6,354 nt of DNA from Chloroflexota bacterium (GTDB taxonomy: Bacteria; Chloroflexota; Limnocylindria; Limnocylindrales; CSP1-4). The stretch is taken from NCBI GenBank assembly GCA_003158495.1, contig PMJT01000154.1, positions 3,226-9,579 on the forward strand. Reading direction: 5' to 3'. Below the pieces are notes generated by a model. The model did no database searches. It saw only the letters and a list, made by a program, of their open reading frames with translations, and was not told the DNA's origin. The position numbers and the translations under genes were made by a program. This document shows positions 1 to 5,906 of this stretch, piece by piece (the stretch's first letter is position 1; the number at the start of each line of letters is the position of its first letter).

Positions 1-1
1 C

Positions 2-247
2 AGCCAGATCGACCTCAACGACGGTTCGGTCGAGGGTCTGCGCCACCGCAGCCTGCCGATCGAGACCGTGCAATACCACCCCGAGGGCGGCCCCGGTCCG
101 CTCGACGCCCTCGCTGTCTTCGACCGTTTCGTCAAGGCCGCCCGCGCCCGCCACGGGGGAGGGGAGCCGGAGCCGACGGTCGGCGCCGTCGAGCCGCTCC
201 ACCTCGACACGGCCGAACTTCAGCGCCGATTGCAGGGCATGAGCTAG
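2..247 (+). CDS. carA: Carbamoyl-phosphate synthetase small (glutaminase) subunit, C-terminal 81 residues
   Basis: This is the 3' end of the glutamine amidotransferase subunit that hydrolyses glutamine and passes ammonia to CarB, making carbamoyl phosphate for arginine and pyrimidine synthesis. The gene starts left of the window. The visible frame reads DGSVEGLRHRSLPIETVQYHPE followed by GPGPLDALAVFDRFV, the usual ending of class I glutaminase domains. The HPE at codons 26-28 (His codon 77-79) supplies the catalytic His and Glu of the Cys-His-Glu triad; the nucleophilic Cys lies outside the window. After the fold ends there is a tail of about 30 residues (PEPTV...LQGMS) that E. coli CarA lacks. 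carB does not follow directly but starts 5.8 kb downstream. The identification is secure because carB lies at the other end in the same orientation. Confidence 0.95.
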   Translation, partial: SQIDLNDGSVEGLRHRSLPIETVQYHPEGGPGPLDALAVFDRFVKAARARHGGGEPEPTVGAVEPLHLDTAELQRRLQGMS

Positions 248-318
248 AGTCCGACCTGGCGAGCTGCGCCACGGGCACGGCCGAGTAGAGACGCCCAACC
301 GGGCAGAACGGGAGAGCG

Positions 319-744
319 ATGCGACAGATCGTCAGCCTCGGCCACGCGGAAGCCCTATTGGCGATCGAGGTCGTCAAGGACGAGTTGGTCCGACGCCAGA
401 AGCTGGCAGTTGTCGCCGTCGCCGACGCTCAAGGCGAACTGATCGCGCTCTTGCGACTCGACGGTGCGCCTCTGCCGTCGACCACGATCGCCGCAAACAA
501 GGCCTTCACTGCGGCACGCGAGCGCAAGGCGACGCTGGATATCGGCCAGTCTTCGAGGCATCCGGAAACCGGCTTTGACATCGCCTATTTCGGCGATCCC
601 CGGTTTCTCGGTTGGGGCGGTGGAGTGCCGGTGCTCGTGGCCGGCCAGGTCGTGGGAGCGGTGGCGGTCAGTGGGCTCACTCAAGAGGAAGACGCGGAGC
701 TGGCGCGTCTTGGTATCGCGGCGATTGCGAAGTCGCTGGGCTGA
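319..744 (+). CDS. GlcG/HbpS-like (DUF336 family) protein
   Basis: A 141-residue protein consisting of one GlcG/HbpS-type domain. The family hallmarks are an N-terminal helix (GHAEALLAIEVV), the strand AVVAVADAQGELIALLRLDGAP (residues 30-51), the WGGGVPV loop (99-105) and the closing GAVAVSGLTQEEDAELA segment (113-129). Length is normal for the family. Characterised relatives include HbpS, a haem-binding redox sensor accessory protein, and GlcG, a protein of unknown function in glycolate loci. No haem-binding residue can be assigned here, so the role is open. There is no signal peptide, so it is probably cytoplasmic. The start is supported by GGGAG at 310-314, four bases before the ATG. It begins 71 bases after carA with no clear terminator between, so it could be co-transcribed with carA. 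It converges on the PNPOx gene with a 24-base gap. Confidence 0.85.
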   Translation: MRQIVSLGHAEALLAIEVVKDELVRRQKLAVVAVADAQGELIALLRLDGAPLPSTTIAANKAFTAARERKATLDIGQSSRHPETGFDIAYFGDPRFLGWGGGVPVLVAGQVVGAVAVSGLTQEEDAELARLGIAAIAKSLG

Positions 745-765
745 CCAGGCGCGGTCGGCTCCTGG
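745..765. terminator. Hairpin in the convergent gap, possible bidirectional terminator
   Basis: Between the stop codons of two convergent genes, CCAGG (745-749) pairs with CCTGG (761-765). After a C/T mismatch, GC (751-752) pairs with GC (758-759) around a five-base loop. There is no T run on either strand, so termination is inferred from location and shape only. Confidence 0.35.
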
Positions 766-768
766 CGT

Positions 769-1218
769 CTACGCGGCGGACCAGGACGAATAGCGCGGCG
801 GCCATTCGTCGGCGTCGTTCCTGAAGCCCAAAATGGCGGACTCGATCGAGAACTCGAAGAGTTCGTAGGCGTCGTCCACTTCGAAATACCACTGACGGCC
901 GACCGAGTCGATGGTCGCCGCCGTCTCGATCAAGCTGGCCCGGCCCCGGACCGAGAACTCGCTCGGCGATGCGGGGTCTATGTGGGTGTGGAGCGCGAAG
1001 CGGCCGTCGCGCTCCAGGTCGACCCGTTTGGCCGACTTCAGGATGAAGGCATAGAGCCCGCCGTCGACGACCTTGACCCAGATCGGGTGGATGCGAGGCG
1101 GTTCGTCACCTCTGACCGTGGCGAGCAGCGCCTCGCCGGTCTCGGTCCGGTACAGGAGCCGAAGGCCCGCAGACGCGAGGGTCGGCGTTGCGGCTTCGAA
1201 TTCGGCCCAGTTTGGCAT
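769..1218 (-). CDS. Pyridoxamine 5'-phosphate oxidase-fold (FMN/F420-binding split barrel) protein
   Basis: A 149-residue protein of the PNPOx-like split-barrel superfamily, whose members bind FMN, F420 or haem as dimers. Evidence is the order WAEFEAATPTLASAGLRLL (N-terminal helix), ALLATVRGDEPPRIHPIWVKVVDGGLYAFI (first barrel strands, residues about 30-59), then SAKRVDLERDGRFALHTHI and FSVRGRASLIE, the usual K..DL.RD.R.ALH pattern near the cofactor site. The exact cofactor and substrate cannot be read from sequence. It is not a close match to classical PdxH, being shorter and lacking that enzyme's C-terminal region. The start is fixed by AAGGAGG (plus-strand 1224-1230), five bases before the ATG. 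It lies 33 bases downstream of the SnoaL-like gene on the same strand, probably one operon divergent from the LysR gene. Confidence 0.8.
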   Translation of the reverse strand: MPNWAEFEAATPTLASAGLRLLYRTETGEALLATVRGDEPPRIHPIWVKVVDGGLYAFILKSAKRVDLERDGRFALHTHIDPASPSEFSVRGRASLIETAATIDSVGRQWYFEVDDAYELFEFSIESAILGFRNDADEWPPRYSSWSAA

Positions 1219-1251
1219 CGGTCCCTCCTTGGGTGCCTTGGCGGTTGAGGG

Positions 1252-1611
1252 TCAGCCGCGGAAGTCCGGCCGATCGAGAACCCGAAGCCATGTTCCGTCG
1301 GGCTGACGCCGGACAACCTGTGCCCGCGCCCCGGCTTCATCCAGCGCCGGCGTAGCCGTCAGGGCGAGATCGCCCATGGCCAGCGTAGGCAGCGGCGTCT
1401 CTAGTCGGAAGTGCGGCTTCGTGGCCAGCATTTGCTGGTACAGGGCAGTGATCGCGTCCCGCCCCACCGTCAGCTGCCCGGGCGGGAAGGCCACGATCGC
1501 GTCCGGCTCGTAAAGAGCGGCCAATCCTTCGGCATCGCCGGCGTTGCCGCGCTCGACGAAGAGTCGCGTCAAGTCTTCTGGTTGGAGAGCTCGTTCGGTC
1601 TCGGCAGTCAT
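1252..1611 (-). CDS. SnoaL/DUF4440-like (NTF2-fold) small protein
   Basis: A 119-residue protein with an NTF2-like cone fold. It starts MTAETERAL, has a helical N-terminus (LTRLFVERGNAGDAEGLAALYEPDAIVAFPPGQ), the typical GRDAITALYQQML helix, and ends RRQPDGTWLRVLDRPDFRG, the common closing strand of SnoaL/DUF4440 proteins. The family includes polyketide cyclases, ketosteroid isomerases and many uncharacterised proteins; no catalytic role can be assigned. The frame is open further upstream (to 1725), but the start at 1611 is chosen because AGGAG (plus-strand 1619-1623) lies seven bases before it and the homology-like sequence begins there. The longer version would run through the divergent promoter. 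It is the first gene of a likely two-gene operon with the PNPOx gene and is divergent from the LysR gene. Confidence 0.8.
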   Translation of the reverse strand: MTAETERALQPEDLTRLFVERGNAGDAEGLAALYEPDAIVAFPPGQLTVGRDAITALYQQMLATKPHFRLETPLPTLAMGDLALTATPALDEAGARAQVVRRQPDGTWLRVLDRPDFRG

Positions 1612-1695
1612 GTCACGTCTCCTGTGTTTGTTCGGGCGCCTCGGCCCGACTCGGTACCCGTTGTCGATCAGAGTGCCGGTCCTCCAGGCAGAAGT

Positions 1696-1709
1696 CAAAG
1701 ATATAGTTG
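1696..1709. promoter_or_regulatory. AT-rich imperfect palindrome with -10-like box: candidate LysR operator/promoter
   Basis: In the divergent gap, CAA-NN-ATAT-NN-TTG forms an imperfect palindrome in an otherwise GC-rich stretch. TATAGT (1702-1707) inside it resembles a -10 box for the LysR gene, with about 26 bases from box to ATG; no convincing -35 was found. A second short symmetric pair, TGCT (1710-1713) and AGCA (1721-1724), follows. LysR regulators typically bind such dyads between themselves and a divergent target. Assignment as operator is inference. Confidence 0.4.
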
Positions 1710-1733
1710 TGCTCGGTGCTAGCATGTCTGCTT

Positions 1734-2639
1734 ATGGAACTCCGACAACTCGAGTACCTGGTCGCCGTCGCCGAGGAAGCCAGCTTCACTAGGGCGGCGG
1801 ACCGGCTTCACGTCGCGCAGCCAGGCGTGAGCGCCCAGATCCGCCAGCTGGAACGAGAGCTCGGGCAGGAACTGTTCGATCGTTCGGGTCGGACCGTGCG
1901 CCTGACCGAGGTCGGCACGGCTGTGCTCGGTTATGCGCGGGACGCCCTGGGCGCCGCCTCGGGCGCTCGATTTGCCGTGGACGAGTTCGCCGGCCTTGTG
2001 CGGGGGAGGGTCAACGTCGGTATGGTCGTAGCGTGCTCGTCGTTCGACCTCGTAGAACTCCTGGCAGGGTTCCACCTGGAGCGCCCGGGGGTCGAAATTG
2101 CGCTCTCGGAGGCGAACTCGGACGAGCTGATTGCGGGGTTGCTGTCGGGGCAGCTGGACCTGGCCTACATCGCGATCGGGGAGTCCGTGCCGGCCGGCCT
2201 TCAAGTCCACGACCTCGCGGACGAACCGCTGGTTGCGGCCGTCGGCATGCAGGACGCCCTGGCGACCTGCCGGACAATGAATCTGCAGGAGCTGAGAGAT
2301 CGGCCGCTGATGTGCCTGCCGCGAGGCACCGGGATTCGCGGCATCCTCGATGACGCCTGTGCCCGGGCCGGGTTCCAGCCCAGGATTGCGCTGGAGGCGA
2401 GCAACCTCGGCATCCTGGCACGGCTTGCTGGTCGCGGCCTGGGCGTGGCCATCCTGCCAGAATCAGTGGCCGCGGCGAATGCCGTTGAGCTGCACTCGAT
2501 CGAAATCGTCCAGCCCAGTATGCGCGGCCGCGTTTCGCTGGCGTGGCGGGCGGATGGGCCGACGGGCCCTGCGGCGCGGTCACTGATCAGGCGCGCCCAG
2601 GCGCCGGCCGTTCCGAGCGTGGCACCGGTCCGGGCGTGA
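1734..2639 (+). CDS. LysR-family transcriptional regulator
   Basis: A 301-residue LysR-type regulator of normal length. The N-terminal winged helix-turn-helix is at residues 2-60 (ELRQLEYLVAVAEEASFTRAA, then QPGVSAQIRQLERELGQELF with the recognition helix near 30-43), followed by the linker helix. The periplasmic-binding-protein-like effector domain starts around RGRVNVGMV and includes LLSGQLDLAYIAIG and GLGVAILPESVA, the usual subdomain signatures. The start at 1734 (MELRQLEYL) is the family-typical one. An upstream TTG at 1707 is in frame but overlaps the palindrome. No clear Shine-Dalgarno precedes the ATG. It is divergent from the SnoaL-like/PNPOx pair, so by the common LysR arrangement it probably controls that pair and itself. 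The inducer is unknown. Confidence 0.92.
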   Translation: MELRQLEYLVAVAEEASFTRAADRLHVAQPGVSAQIRQLERELGQELFDRSGRTVRLTEVGTAVLGYARDALGAASGARFAVDEFAGLVRGRVNVGMVVACSSFDLVELLAGFHLERPGVEIALSEANSDELIAGLLSGQLDLAYIAIGESVPAGLQVHDLADEPLVAAVGMQDALATCRTMNLQELRDRPLMCLPRGTGIRGILDDACARAGFQPRIALEASNLGILARLAGRGLGVAILPESVAAANAVELHSIEIVQPSMRGRVSLAWRADGPTGPAARSLIRRAQAPAVPSVAPVRA

Positions 2640-2827
2640 GATCGGAATCCCGGCCGCAGCCACCTGTTCGAGGGCAATGCCGCCGGTCGTCGAGCGCAGC
2701 TGGGCCTTCGAAGCACTCGTCGCTCCTGGACCGACAGGGTCTGGGCCTTCATCTGTCGCTCCGTCCCGGCCCACACGGTCTGATCTGGGTTTCACGGCTC
2801 CCTCCGAGTCCTGACGGATCCTCGGGA
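2640..2827. other. Convergent intergenic stretch, no convincing gene
   Basis: These 188 bases separate the LysR stop from the stop of the AlkZ-like gene. Open frames cross it on both strands, but their translations are Arg/Ser/Pro-rich without a recognisable domain and without good ribosome sites, so they look like GC-rich shadows. Confidence 0.5.
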
Positions 2828-2833
2828 TCAGTC
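2813..2833. terminator. Hairpin at the 3' end of the AlkZ-like gene
   Basis: GATCC (2817-2821) and GGATC (2825-2829) flank a three-base loop. After a G/A mismatch the stem is extended by GAC/GTC (2813-2815 and 2831-2833). It overlaps the stop codon of the minus-strand gene and faces the LysR end. There is no T tract, so it is a weak terminator candidate only. Confidence 0.3.
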
Positions 2834-3853
2834 GCCCCAGGAAACGCGGATGCCTTGCCGGATACCTGGCAGCGGCATCGACGAAGCTTCCGCCTCTACC
2901 GCCTCGCGCTCCGCCGGCGAGAGCCGGCGCCACGACTCGATCGTGACGTCGGACTGCGCGCGCCGCCACGTTCCGACGATCTCACCAGCCACGAGGACCG
3001 CGCCGGGCCAGACTCGAGGCGTCCACAGCCGGCGGCGCCCGTCGGGGTCGGGAACGAGCAGCTCCCGATCGGCTCCGTCCTGGAGCCAGTACGCGTCACC
3101 GCTCGGGAGAAGCCGCGCAGGCGCCGCTGGTCGGCCGGGGCCGCGGAACGTCGGCTCGTCGCACGCCAGGATCCACGCATCTCCGATCGGCGTTCGAACC
3201 GGCGCGAGTGAGTCGCCGAGCGCGTCGAACGCGACGCGTCCGGCCGCCCGCGGCCTGATCCCGGCCCAGTGAGCGAAGGATTCGGGCGTTGCCGGGCCAA
3301 AGACGTGCAGGTATCGACGGGCGAGCTCCATGCGCGCGTCGCGAGGGTCGTCGTCCGGCGGCGGCACCGTCCAGACCGGCGGCTGGCGTGCTCCGTCCCA
3401 ACGAATCAGCACGGTGCCGGTCGCCGCCGCGTACCTGAGGCTGTTCGGATGGACTCCCAGCGCGTGACCGGCGTCGCTGCAGGACATCCTTCGGCCGTCG
3501 AGGAAGGCGTTCAGCCGACGCGCGAGATCGTCTGCCCGGTGTCGCGCCTCACCGCCTTCCGGGAGCCGGCTGAGCGAGAAGACCGCCAGGTCCGGCGCGG
3601 CGATGACGTAAACGGCGAACCGCGGCCCCCACAGCTGCACGAGCGACTGGTCCGCCCACGTGTCCGGTCCGGTCCCGTTGACGCGGGCATGGATAGACAG
3701 GACGGCCGCCCGCGGCGCGCTGTCCTGCAGGCCCGCCCAGGTCGCGCATCGCAGGGACTCGGGCCCGGGCGGCAGCCGCTCTTCGAGAGCACCGACGGAT
3801 CGCCGGTGCGCGAGGATCTGGTCGCGGGTCAGTTCGAGCCGAGCCGTCGTCAT
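2828..3853 (-). CDS. Winged-helix DNA-binding (AlkZ/YcaQ-like, HTH_42) family protein
   Basis: A 341-residue protein resembling the AlkZ/YcaQ family, whose studied members are DNA glycosylases that unhook interstrand crosslinks or excise alkylated bases. Family features seen are the N-terminal LTRDQILAHR, the WAGLQDSAPRAAVLSIHARV segment (about 39-58), SLVQLWGPRFAVYVIAAPDLAVF (70-92), a middle winged-helix part (ARRYLHVFGPATPESFAHWAGI) and a C-terminal VLVAGEIVGTWRR strand pair. Length is typical. The catalytic QxQ motif expected in the GLQxQ segment reads Q-D-S here, so glycosylase activity is doubtful. The start at 3853 (MTTARLEL) is preferred over 3910 because AGGGG lies about eight bases upstream and the extra 19 residues do not look conserved. 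It is transcribed alone and divergent from the toxin-antitoxin pair. Confidence 0.8.
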   Translation of the reverse strand: MTTARLELTRDQILAHRRSVGALEERLPPGPESLRCATWAGLQDSAPRAAVLSIHARVNGTGPDTWADQSLVQLWGPRFAVYVIAAPDLAVFSLSRLPEGGEARHRADDLARRLNAFLDGRRMSCSDAGHALGVHPNSLRYAAATGTVLIRWDGARQPPVWTVPPPDDDPRDARMELARRYLHVFGPATPESFAHWAGIRPRAAGRVAFDALGDSLAPVRTPIGDAWILACDEPTFRGPGRPAAPARLLPSGDAYWLQDGADRELLVPDPDGRRRLWTPRVWPGAVLVAGEIVGTWRRAQSDVTIESWRRLSPAEREAVEAEASSMPLPGIRQGIRVSWGD

Positions 3854-3960
3854 GCTGGATGCCCCTGCCGCGGTACGCCATGAGGTGACATATGGGTAGT
3901 CTCGCTCCACAGACGAGCGCCGGCGGCCGGGCTAGGAGCCGGGTCGCGTCCCAAACAACA

Positions 3961-3992
3961 GGTGCTATTATCAGCACCCGTGCGAAGGTGCT
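3961..3992 (+). promoter_or_regulatory. Palindromic operator overlapping the toxin-antitoxin promoter
   Basis: A perfect inverted repeat GGTGCT (3961-3966) / AGCACC (3973-3978) encloses a six-base AT-rich spacer. TATTAT (3966-3971) inside it is a good -10 box. A third GGTGCT half-site lies at 3987-3992, just before the ribosome site. Antitoxins of the Phd/YefM family commonly bind palindromes over their own promoter, so this is the probable autoregulatory operator. No clear -35 box was found at the expected distance. Confidence 0.65.
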
Positions 3993-3993
3993 C

Positions 3994-4002
3994 AAAGGAG
4001 GT
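3994..4002 (+). promoter_or_regulatory. Strong Shine-Dalgarno of the antitoxin gene
   Basis: AAAGGAGGT is close to a perfect anti-16S match and sits four bases before the ATG at 4007. It settles the antitoxin start over the upstream in-frame ATG at 3962, which lies inside the operator palindrome. Confidence 0.85.
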
Positions 4003-4006
4003 CCGG

Positions 4007-4282
4007 ATGCGGCCGATAGTCAAGTTCTCTGAAGACGTGGTTCCCATCGGGGACCTCAAGGTCAATCCAGGCAGGGTACTTCGGCGGGTTGGCGAGTCCG
4101 GCCGTCCGGTGCTTCTGACGAGTCGCGGGCGAGGCGTCGCCGTCATGCAGACCCTGCCGGACTACGAGGCGGCACAGGAAGAGCGCGACTTCATGAGGGC
4201 CGTCCTCGCCGGCCTCTTCGACCTGGAAGAGGGACGCGAATTGTCGCTGGAGGATGCCAGGCGCAGGCTCGGGCTCGACTGA
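4007..4282 (+). CDS. Phd/YefM-family antitoxin of a type II toxin-antitoxin pair
   Basis: A 91-residue antitoxin. The N-terminal part (IVKFSEDVVPIGDLKVNPGRVLRRVGESGRPVLLTSRGRGVAVM, residues about 4-47) is the Phd/YefM DNA-binding and dimerisation fold. The acidic helical C-terminus (YEAAQEERDFMRAVLAGLFDLEEGRELSLEDARRRLGLD) is the usual toxin-wrapping segment. It neutralises the RelE/ParE-like toxin encoded one base downstream and probably represses the shared promoter through the palindrome at 3961-3978. The tandem order, length and strong ribosome site all fit a functional antitoxin made in excess of the toxin. Confidence 0.9.
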   Translation: MRPIVKFSEDVVPIGDLKVNPGRVLRRVGESGRPVLLTSRGRGVAVMQTLPDYEAAQEERDFMRAVLAGLFDLEEGRELSLEDARRRLGLD

Positions 4283-4283
4283 G

Positions 4284-4676
4284 GTGCCGACGCGCATCTT
4301 GCTCGCCGAGTCGGCGGTCGGGGACCTCGAAGCCATTCGCGATTGGTACGTCTCGCAGTCGGCTTCGGTGGTCGGCGAGCGGCTTATCGGCGAGATCCTG
4401 ACATGCCTGGATCAACTCGCCGAGTTTCCCGAGAGCGGACGCGTCGTGCCCGAATTCGACCAGCCCTGGCTGCGCGAGCTGGTCAGGCCTCCCTTCCGCA
4501 TCGTCTACCGCCTGGAGTCCGAACGAGTCCGAATCGTCCGCGTCTGGCGCACCGAAAGGCTGATGGCTGGCTTGGACCTGGCAACCGACGTCCACGCCGT
4601 TGATCACGCACCGGAGGCGTCTGACTCGTTTACTCAGTCAGCGGCTCGGAGCACGCTCAGCCGGACCGAATGGTGA
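4284..4676 (+). CDS. RelE/ParE-superfamily toxin
   Basis: The toxin partner. From a GTG at 4284 it is 130 residues. The core has the family order ILLAESAVGDLEAIRDWY (N-terminal strand and helices), AEFPESGRVVPEF, WLRELVRPPFRIVYRLESERVRIVRVWRTERLM. The RELxxPFRIVYR strand is diagnostic of RelE/ParE folds. Whether it cleaves mRNA or inhibits gyrase cannot be decided, though the GRVVPE and RELV pattern is more ParE-like. The GTG lies one base after the antitoxin stop and suggests translational coupling. An in-frame ATG at 4254 inside the antitoxin has GGAGG directly abutting it, too close to be useful. Typical members end about 35 residues earlier, so the tail after RVWRTERLM (LATDVHAVDH...SRTEW) is odd and could result from loss of an ancestral stop. 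Confidence 0.85.
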   Translation: MPTRILLAESAVGDLEAIRDWYVSQSASVVGERLIGEILTCLDQLAEFPESGRVVPEFDQPWLRELVRPPFRIVYRLESERVRIVRVWRTERLMAGLDLATDVHAVDHAPEASDSFTQSAARSTLSRTEW

Positions 4677-4703
4677 TCCCGAAGCCACGTTCTGGAGTGC
4701 GTG

Positions 4704-5462
4704 ATGGCTGATTGGGCTCGAAAGTACTTCCAGCCGGGCGGCGGAGATGCGCTCTTGCTGTACTTGATCTACGGCGAGTTCGCGCAGTCGCCAGCCTGCC
4801 CCCGGGGCCGGTACGACACTGGTGGCCTGCCCGAAGGTGTCGAGATGACGCGGCACACCCGATGCGACCAGCCCGACGCGCTCGAGTACTGGGCGACTGC
4901 TGCCACCTTCCATGATCTCGTTCGGGAGGCCAGGCTGGAAGACGCCGTTTTCGGCGTCCCGGACATGCTTCGGATCCAGGGCGTGGTTCGAGACCCGAAC
5001 TCCCTCCAGTAGCTGCGCGACACGATCGGCGTGGCAACCTGCGTGCTCGAGAATGGTGGCGTTGCGTTGCTCGATCCCCAGACGATGAAGTGGTGGAAGC
5101 CGTCCGATTGGAGCGCCACCGTGTTCAGCCCGCATGAGACGCAGCCGCGCCGGCACGCCGTCATCCTGGTATCTGAAGATGAGGGCAATCCAGGCCTTCG
5201 CTGGTACCACACTCGCGGGATGAGGAAGTTCGGCCGACCGGACATCGGCGTCCACGCCGTGTCGCCAGAGTTGGAGTCGGGCGTCGTTGACCTTTTGAAT
5301 CGTTTCATCGAGATGCAAGCATTCGGCACGGTGGTGCCTGACGGTCAGCCAGTTCGGATGGCGTCCCTACCGGATGGGGCGACCTGTCACCATCGCGGCG
5401 ATCTCGACGACCCGGCCTTCAACAACGTCCGCATCGAGATTGCCTGGGCGACGACACAATAG
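4704..5462 (+). pseudogene. Conserved-looking hypothetical protein gene interrupted by an in-frame TAG
   Basis: A reading frame of 252 residues is split by one amber codon at 5010-5012. The first part (102 residues, MADWARKYFQPGGGDALLLYLIYGEFAQ...RDPNSLQ) has TGGAG six bases before the ATG. The second part continues in the same frame with LRDTIGVATCVLENGGVALLDPQTMKWWKP...GMRKFGRPDIGVHAV...LLNRFIEMQAFGTVVPDGQ...GDLDDPAFNNVRIEIAW. Both halves have the same GC-rich third positions, and the junction reads smoothly as Q-Q-L if TAG were CAG. I do not recognise the family with certainty; the GMxKFGRPDI stretch recalls DUF4261-like proteins, but weakly. There is no signal peptide or membrane segment. 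It is most likely a recently inactivated gene. Two separate polypeptides (a second start could be GTG 5031) are possible but less likely. Confidence 0.7.
5010..5012 (+). other. In-frame amber codon inside the hypothetical gene
   Basis: CAG-TAG-CTG at 5007-5015 breaks an otherwise open frame from 4704 to 5459. A single C-to-T change of a Gln codon would produce it. Confidence 0.8.
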
Positions 5463-5465
5463 GAA

Positions 5466-5493
5466 GCGGGCCACGAATCGCTTCGAGGCCCGC
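5466..5493. terminator. Strong hairpin between convergent genes
   Basis: GCGGGCC (5466-5472) pairs with GGCCCGC (5487-5493). After an A/A mismatch, CGAA (5474-5477) pairs with TTCG (5482-5485) around the loop TCGC. It begins three bases after the stop of the hypothetical gene and ends before the stop of the SEC-C gene on the other strand. Eleven base pairs without a T tail suggest a bidirectional terminator of the kind seen in GC-rich genomes. Confidence 0.55.
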
Positions 5494-5500
5494 CGGTCAT

Positions 5501-5746
5501 CTACCGCGAGTAGTCGTCGCGCTCGCTACCGTCGAGGTCGCCCGAGCGCATGCAGCAGTTCTTGAAACCGCCTGCCGGAGCCGCACGGGCATAGGTCGTT
5601 TCGACCGAGTTTCTCACGCAGCTCCTTGTCGCCGTGGACGATCCGGAGTCCGCGCCGGACCTGAGTCTCGGACGGGTATCCCTCTCCTCCGCTTACCTGT
5701 CGGCTCGAAAGGAGGGGAGGTGGTCAAATTCGCCGTGGCGCACCAT
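5501..5746 (-). pseudogene. Small SEC-C zinc-motif protein gene, broken by two compensating frameshifts
   Basis: On the minus strand one frame encodes RRGLRIVHGDKELREK followed by LGRNDLCPCGSGRRF (about 5565-5690). The adjacent frame then gives FKNCCMRSGDLDGSERDDYSR and a stop at 5501-5503. Joined, these make the SEC-C motif CPCGSGRRFKNCC, a Cys-rich zinc-binding motif best known from the SecA C-terminus and found in many small proteins. The break is at 5564-5567, where removing one base of AAA restores the motif. Upstream, the first frame reaches a stop at 5724-5726 without a start codon. The second frame has an ATG at 5746 with AGAAGG five bases before it, giving MVRHGEFDHLPSFRADR and then TAA. 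So one base appears lost near 5690 and one gained at 5565. The upstream start is tentative; the SEC-C part is clear. Function unknown. Confidence 0.75.
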
Positions 5747-5858
5747 GTCGGCCTTCTCTCAACTTGCCCGGCGATACAGCCAGGGGAGGGGAGTGTCGCA
5801 GAAACGAGCCGATTCAGGCGAGGAGTCGATACGTCGAGTCATCCCGGCCGCGCCTTCC

Positions 5859-5867
5859 TGCTATCCT
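5859..5867 (+). promoter_or_regulatory. Extended -10 promoter candidate for carB
   Basis: TGCTATCCT matches an extended -10 element (TGn followed by TATnnT). Transcription from it would start near 5874 and include all leader structures before carB. No clear -35 box was found. This is inference from motif and position. Confidence 0.4.
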
Positions 5868-5883
5868 TCGCGCAGCCCTTGAA

Positions 5884-5903
5884 GCCGGGTCTGTGAGCCC
5901 GGC
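5884..5903 (+). other. Leader hairpin 1
   Basis: GCCGGG (5884-5889) pairs with CCCGGC (5898-5903) around an eight-base loop. It would sit at the extreme 5' end of the carB leader RNA and could stabilise it. No T tail follows, so it is not a terminator in the usual sense. Confidence 0.55.
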
Positions 5904-5906
5904 GAA

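Noticed and set aside
1612..1725. N-terminal extension of the SnoaL-like protein
   Set aside because: It crosses the divergent promoter region, and the internal ATG at 1611 has a good ribosome site.
2543..3211. 222-residue plus-strand ORF after the LysR gene
   Set aside because: It overlaps the LysR 3' end and the AlkZ-like gene in antisense, and its product is Arg/Pro/Ser-rich without motifs.
3269..3883. 204-residue plus-strand ORF
   Set aside because: It lies wholly antisense to the AlkZ-like gene, whose family match is clear.
4638..5318. 226-residue minus-strand ORF antisense to the hypothetical gene
   Set aside because: It is uninterrupted, but its translation has no recognisable domain. 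The plus strand has a ribosome site and a globular-looking product over the same bases; the antisense frame is a GC-rich shadow.
4704..5462. Pyrrolysine or selenocysteine style recoding at the internal stop
   Set aside because: The codon is UAG, which excludes selenocysteine. No pyrrolysine system or special downstream structure is visible, and a simple nonsense mutation is the more economical reading.
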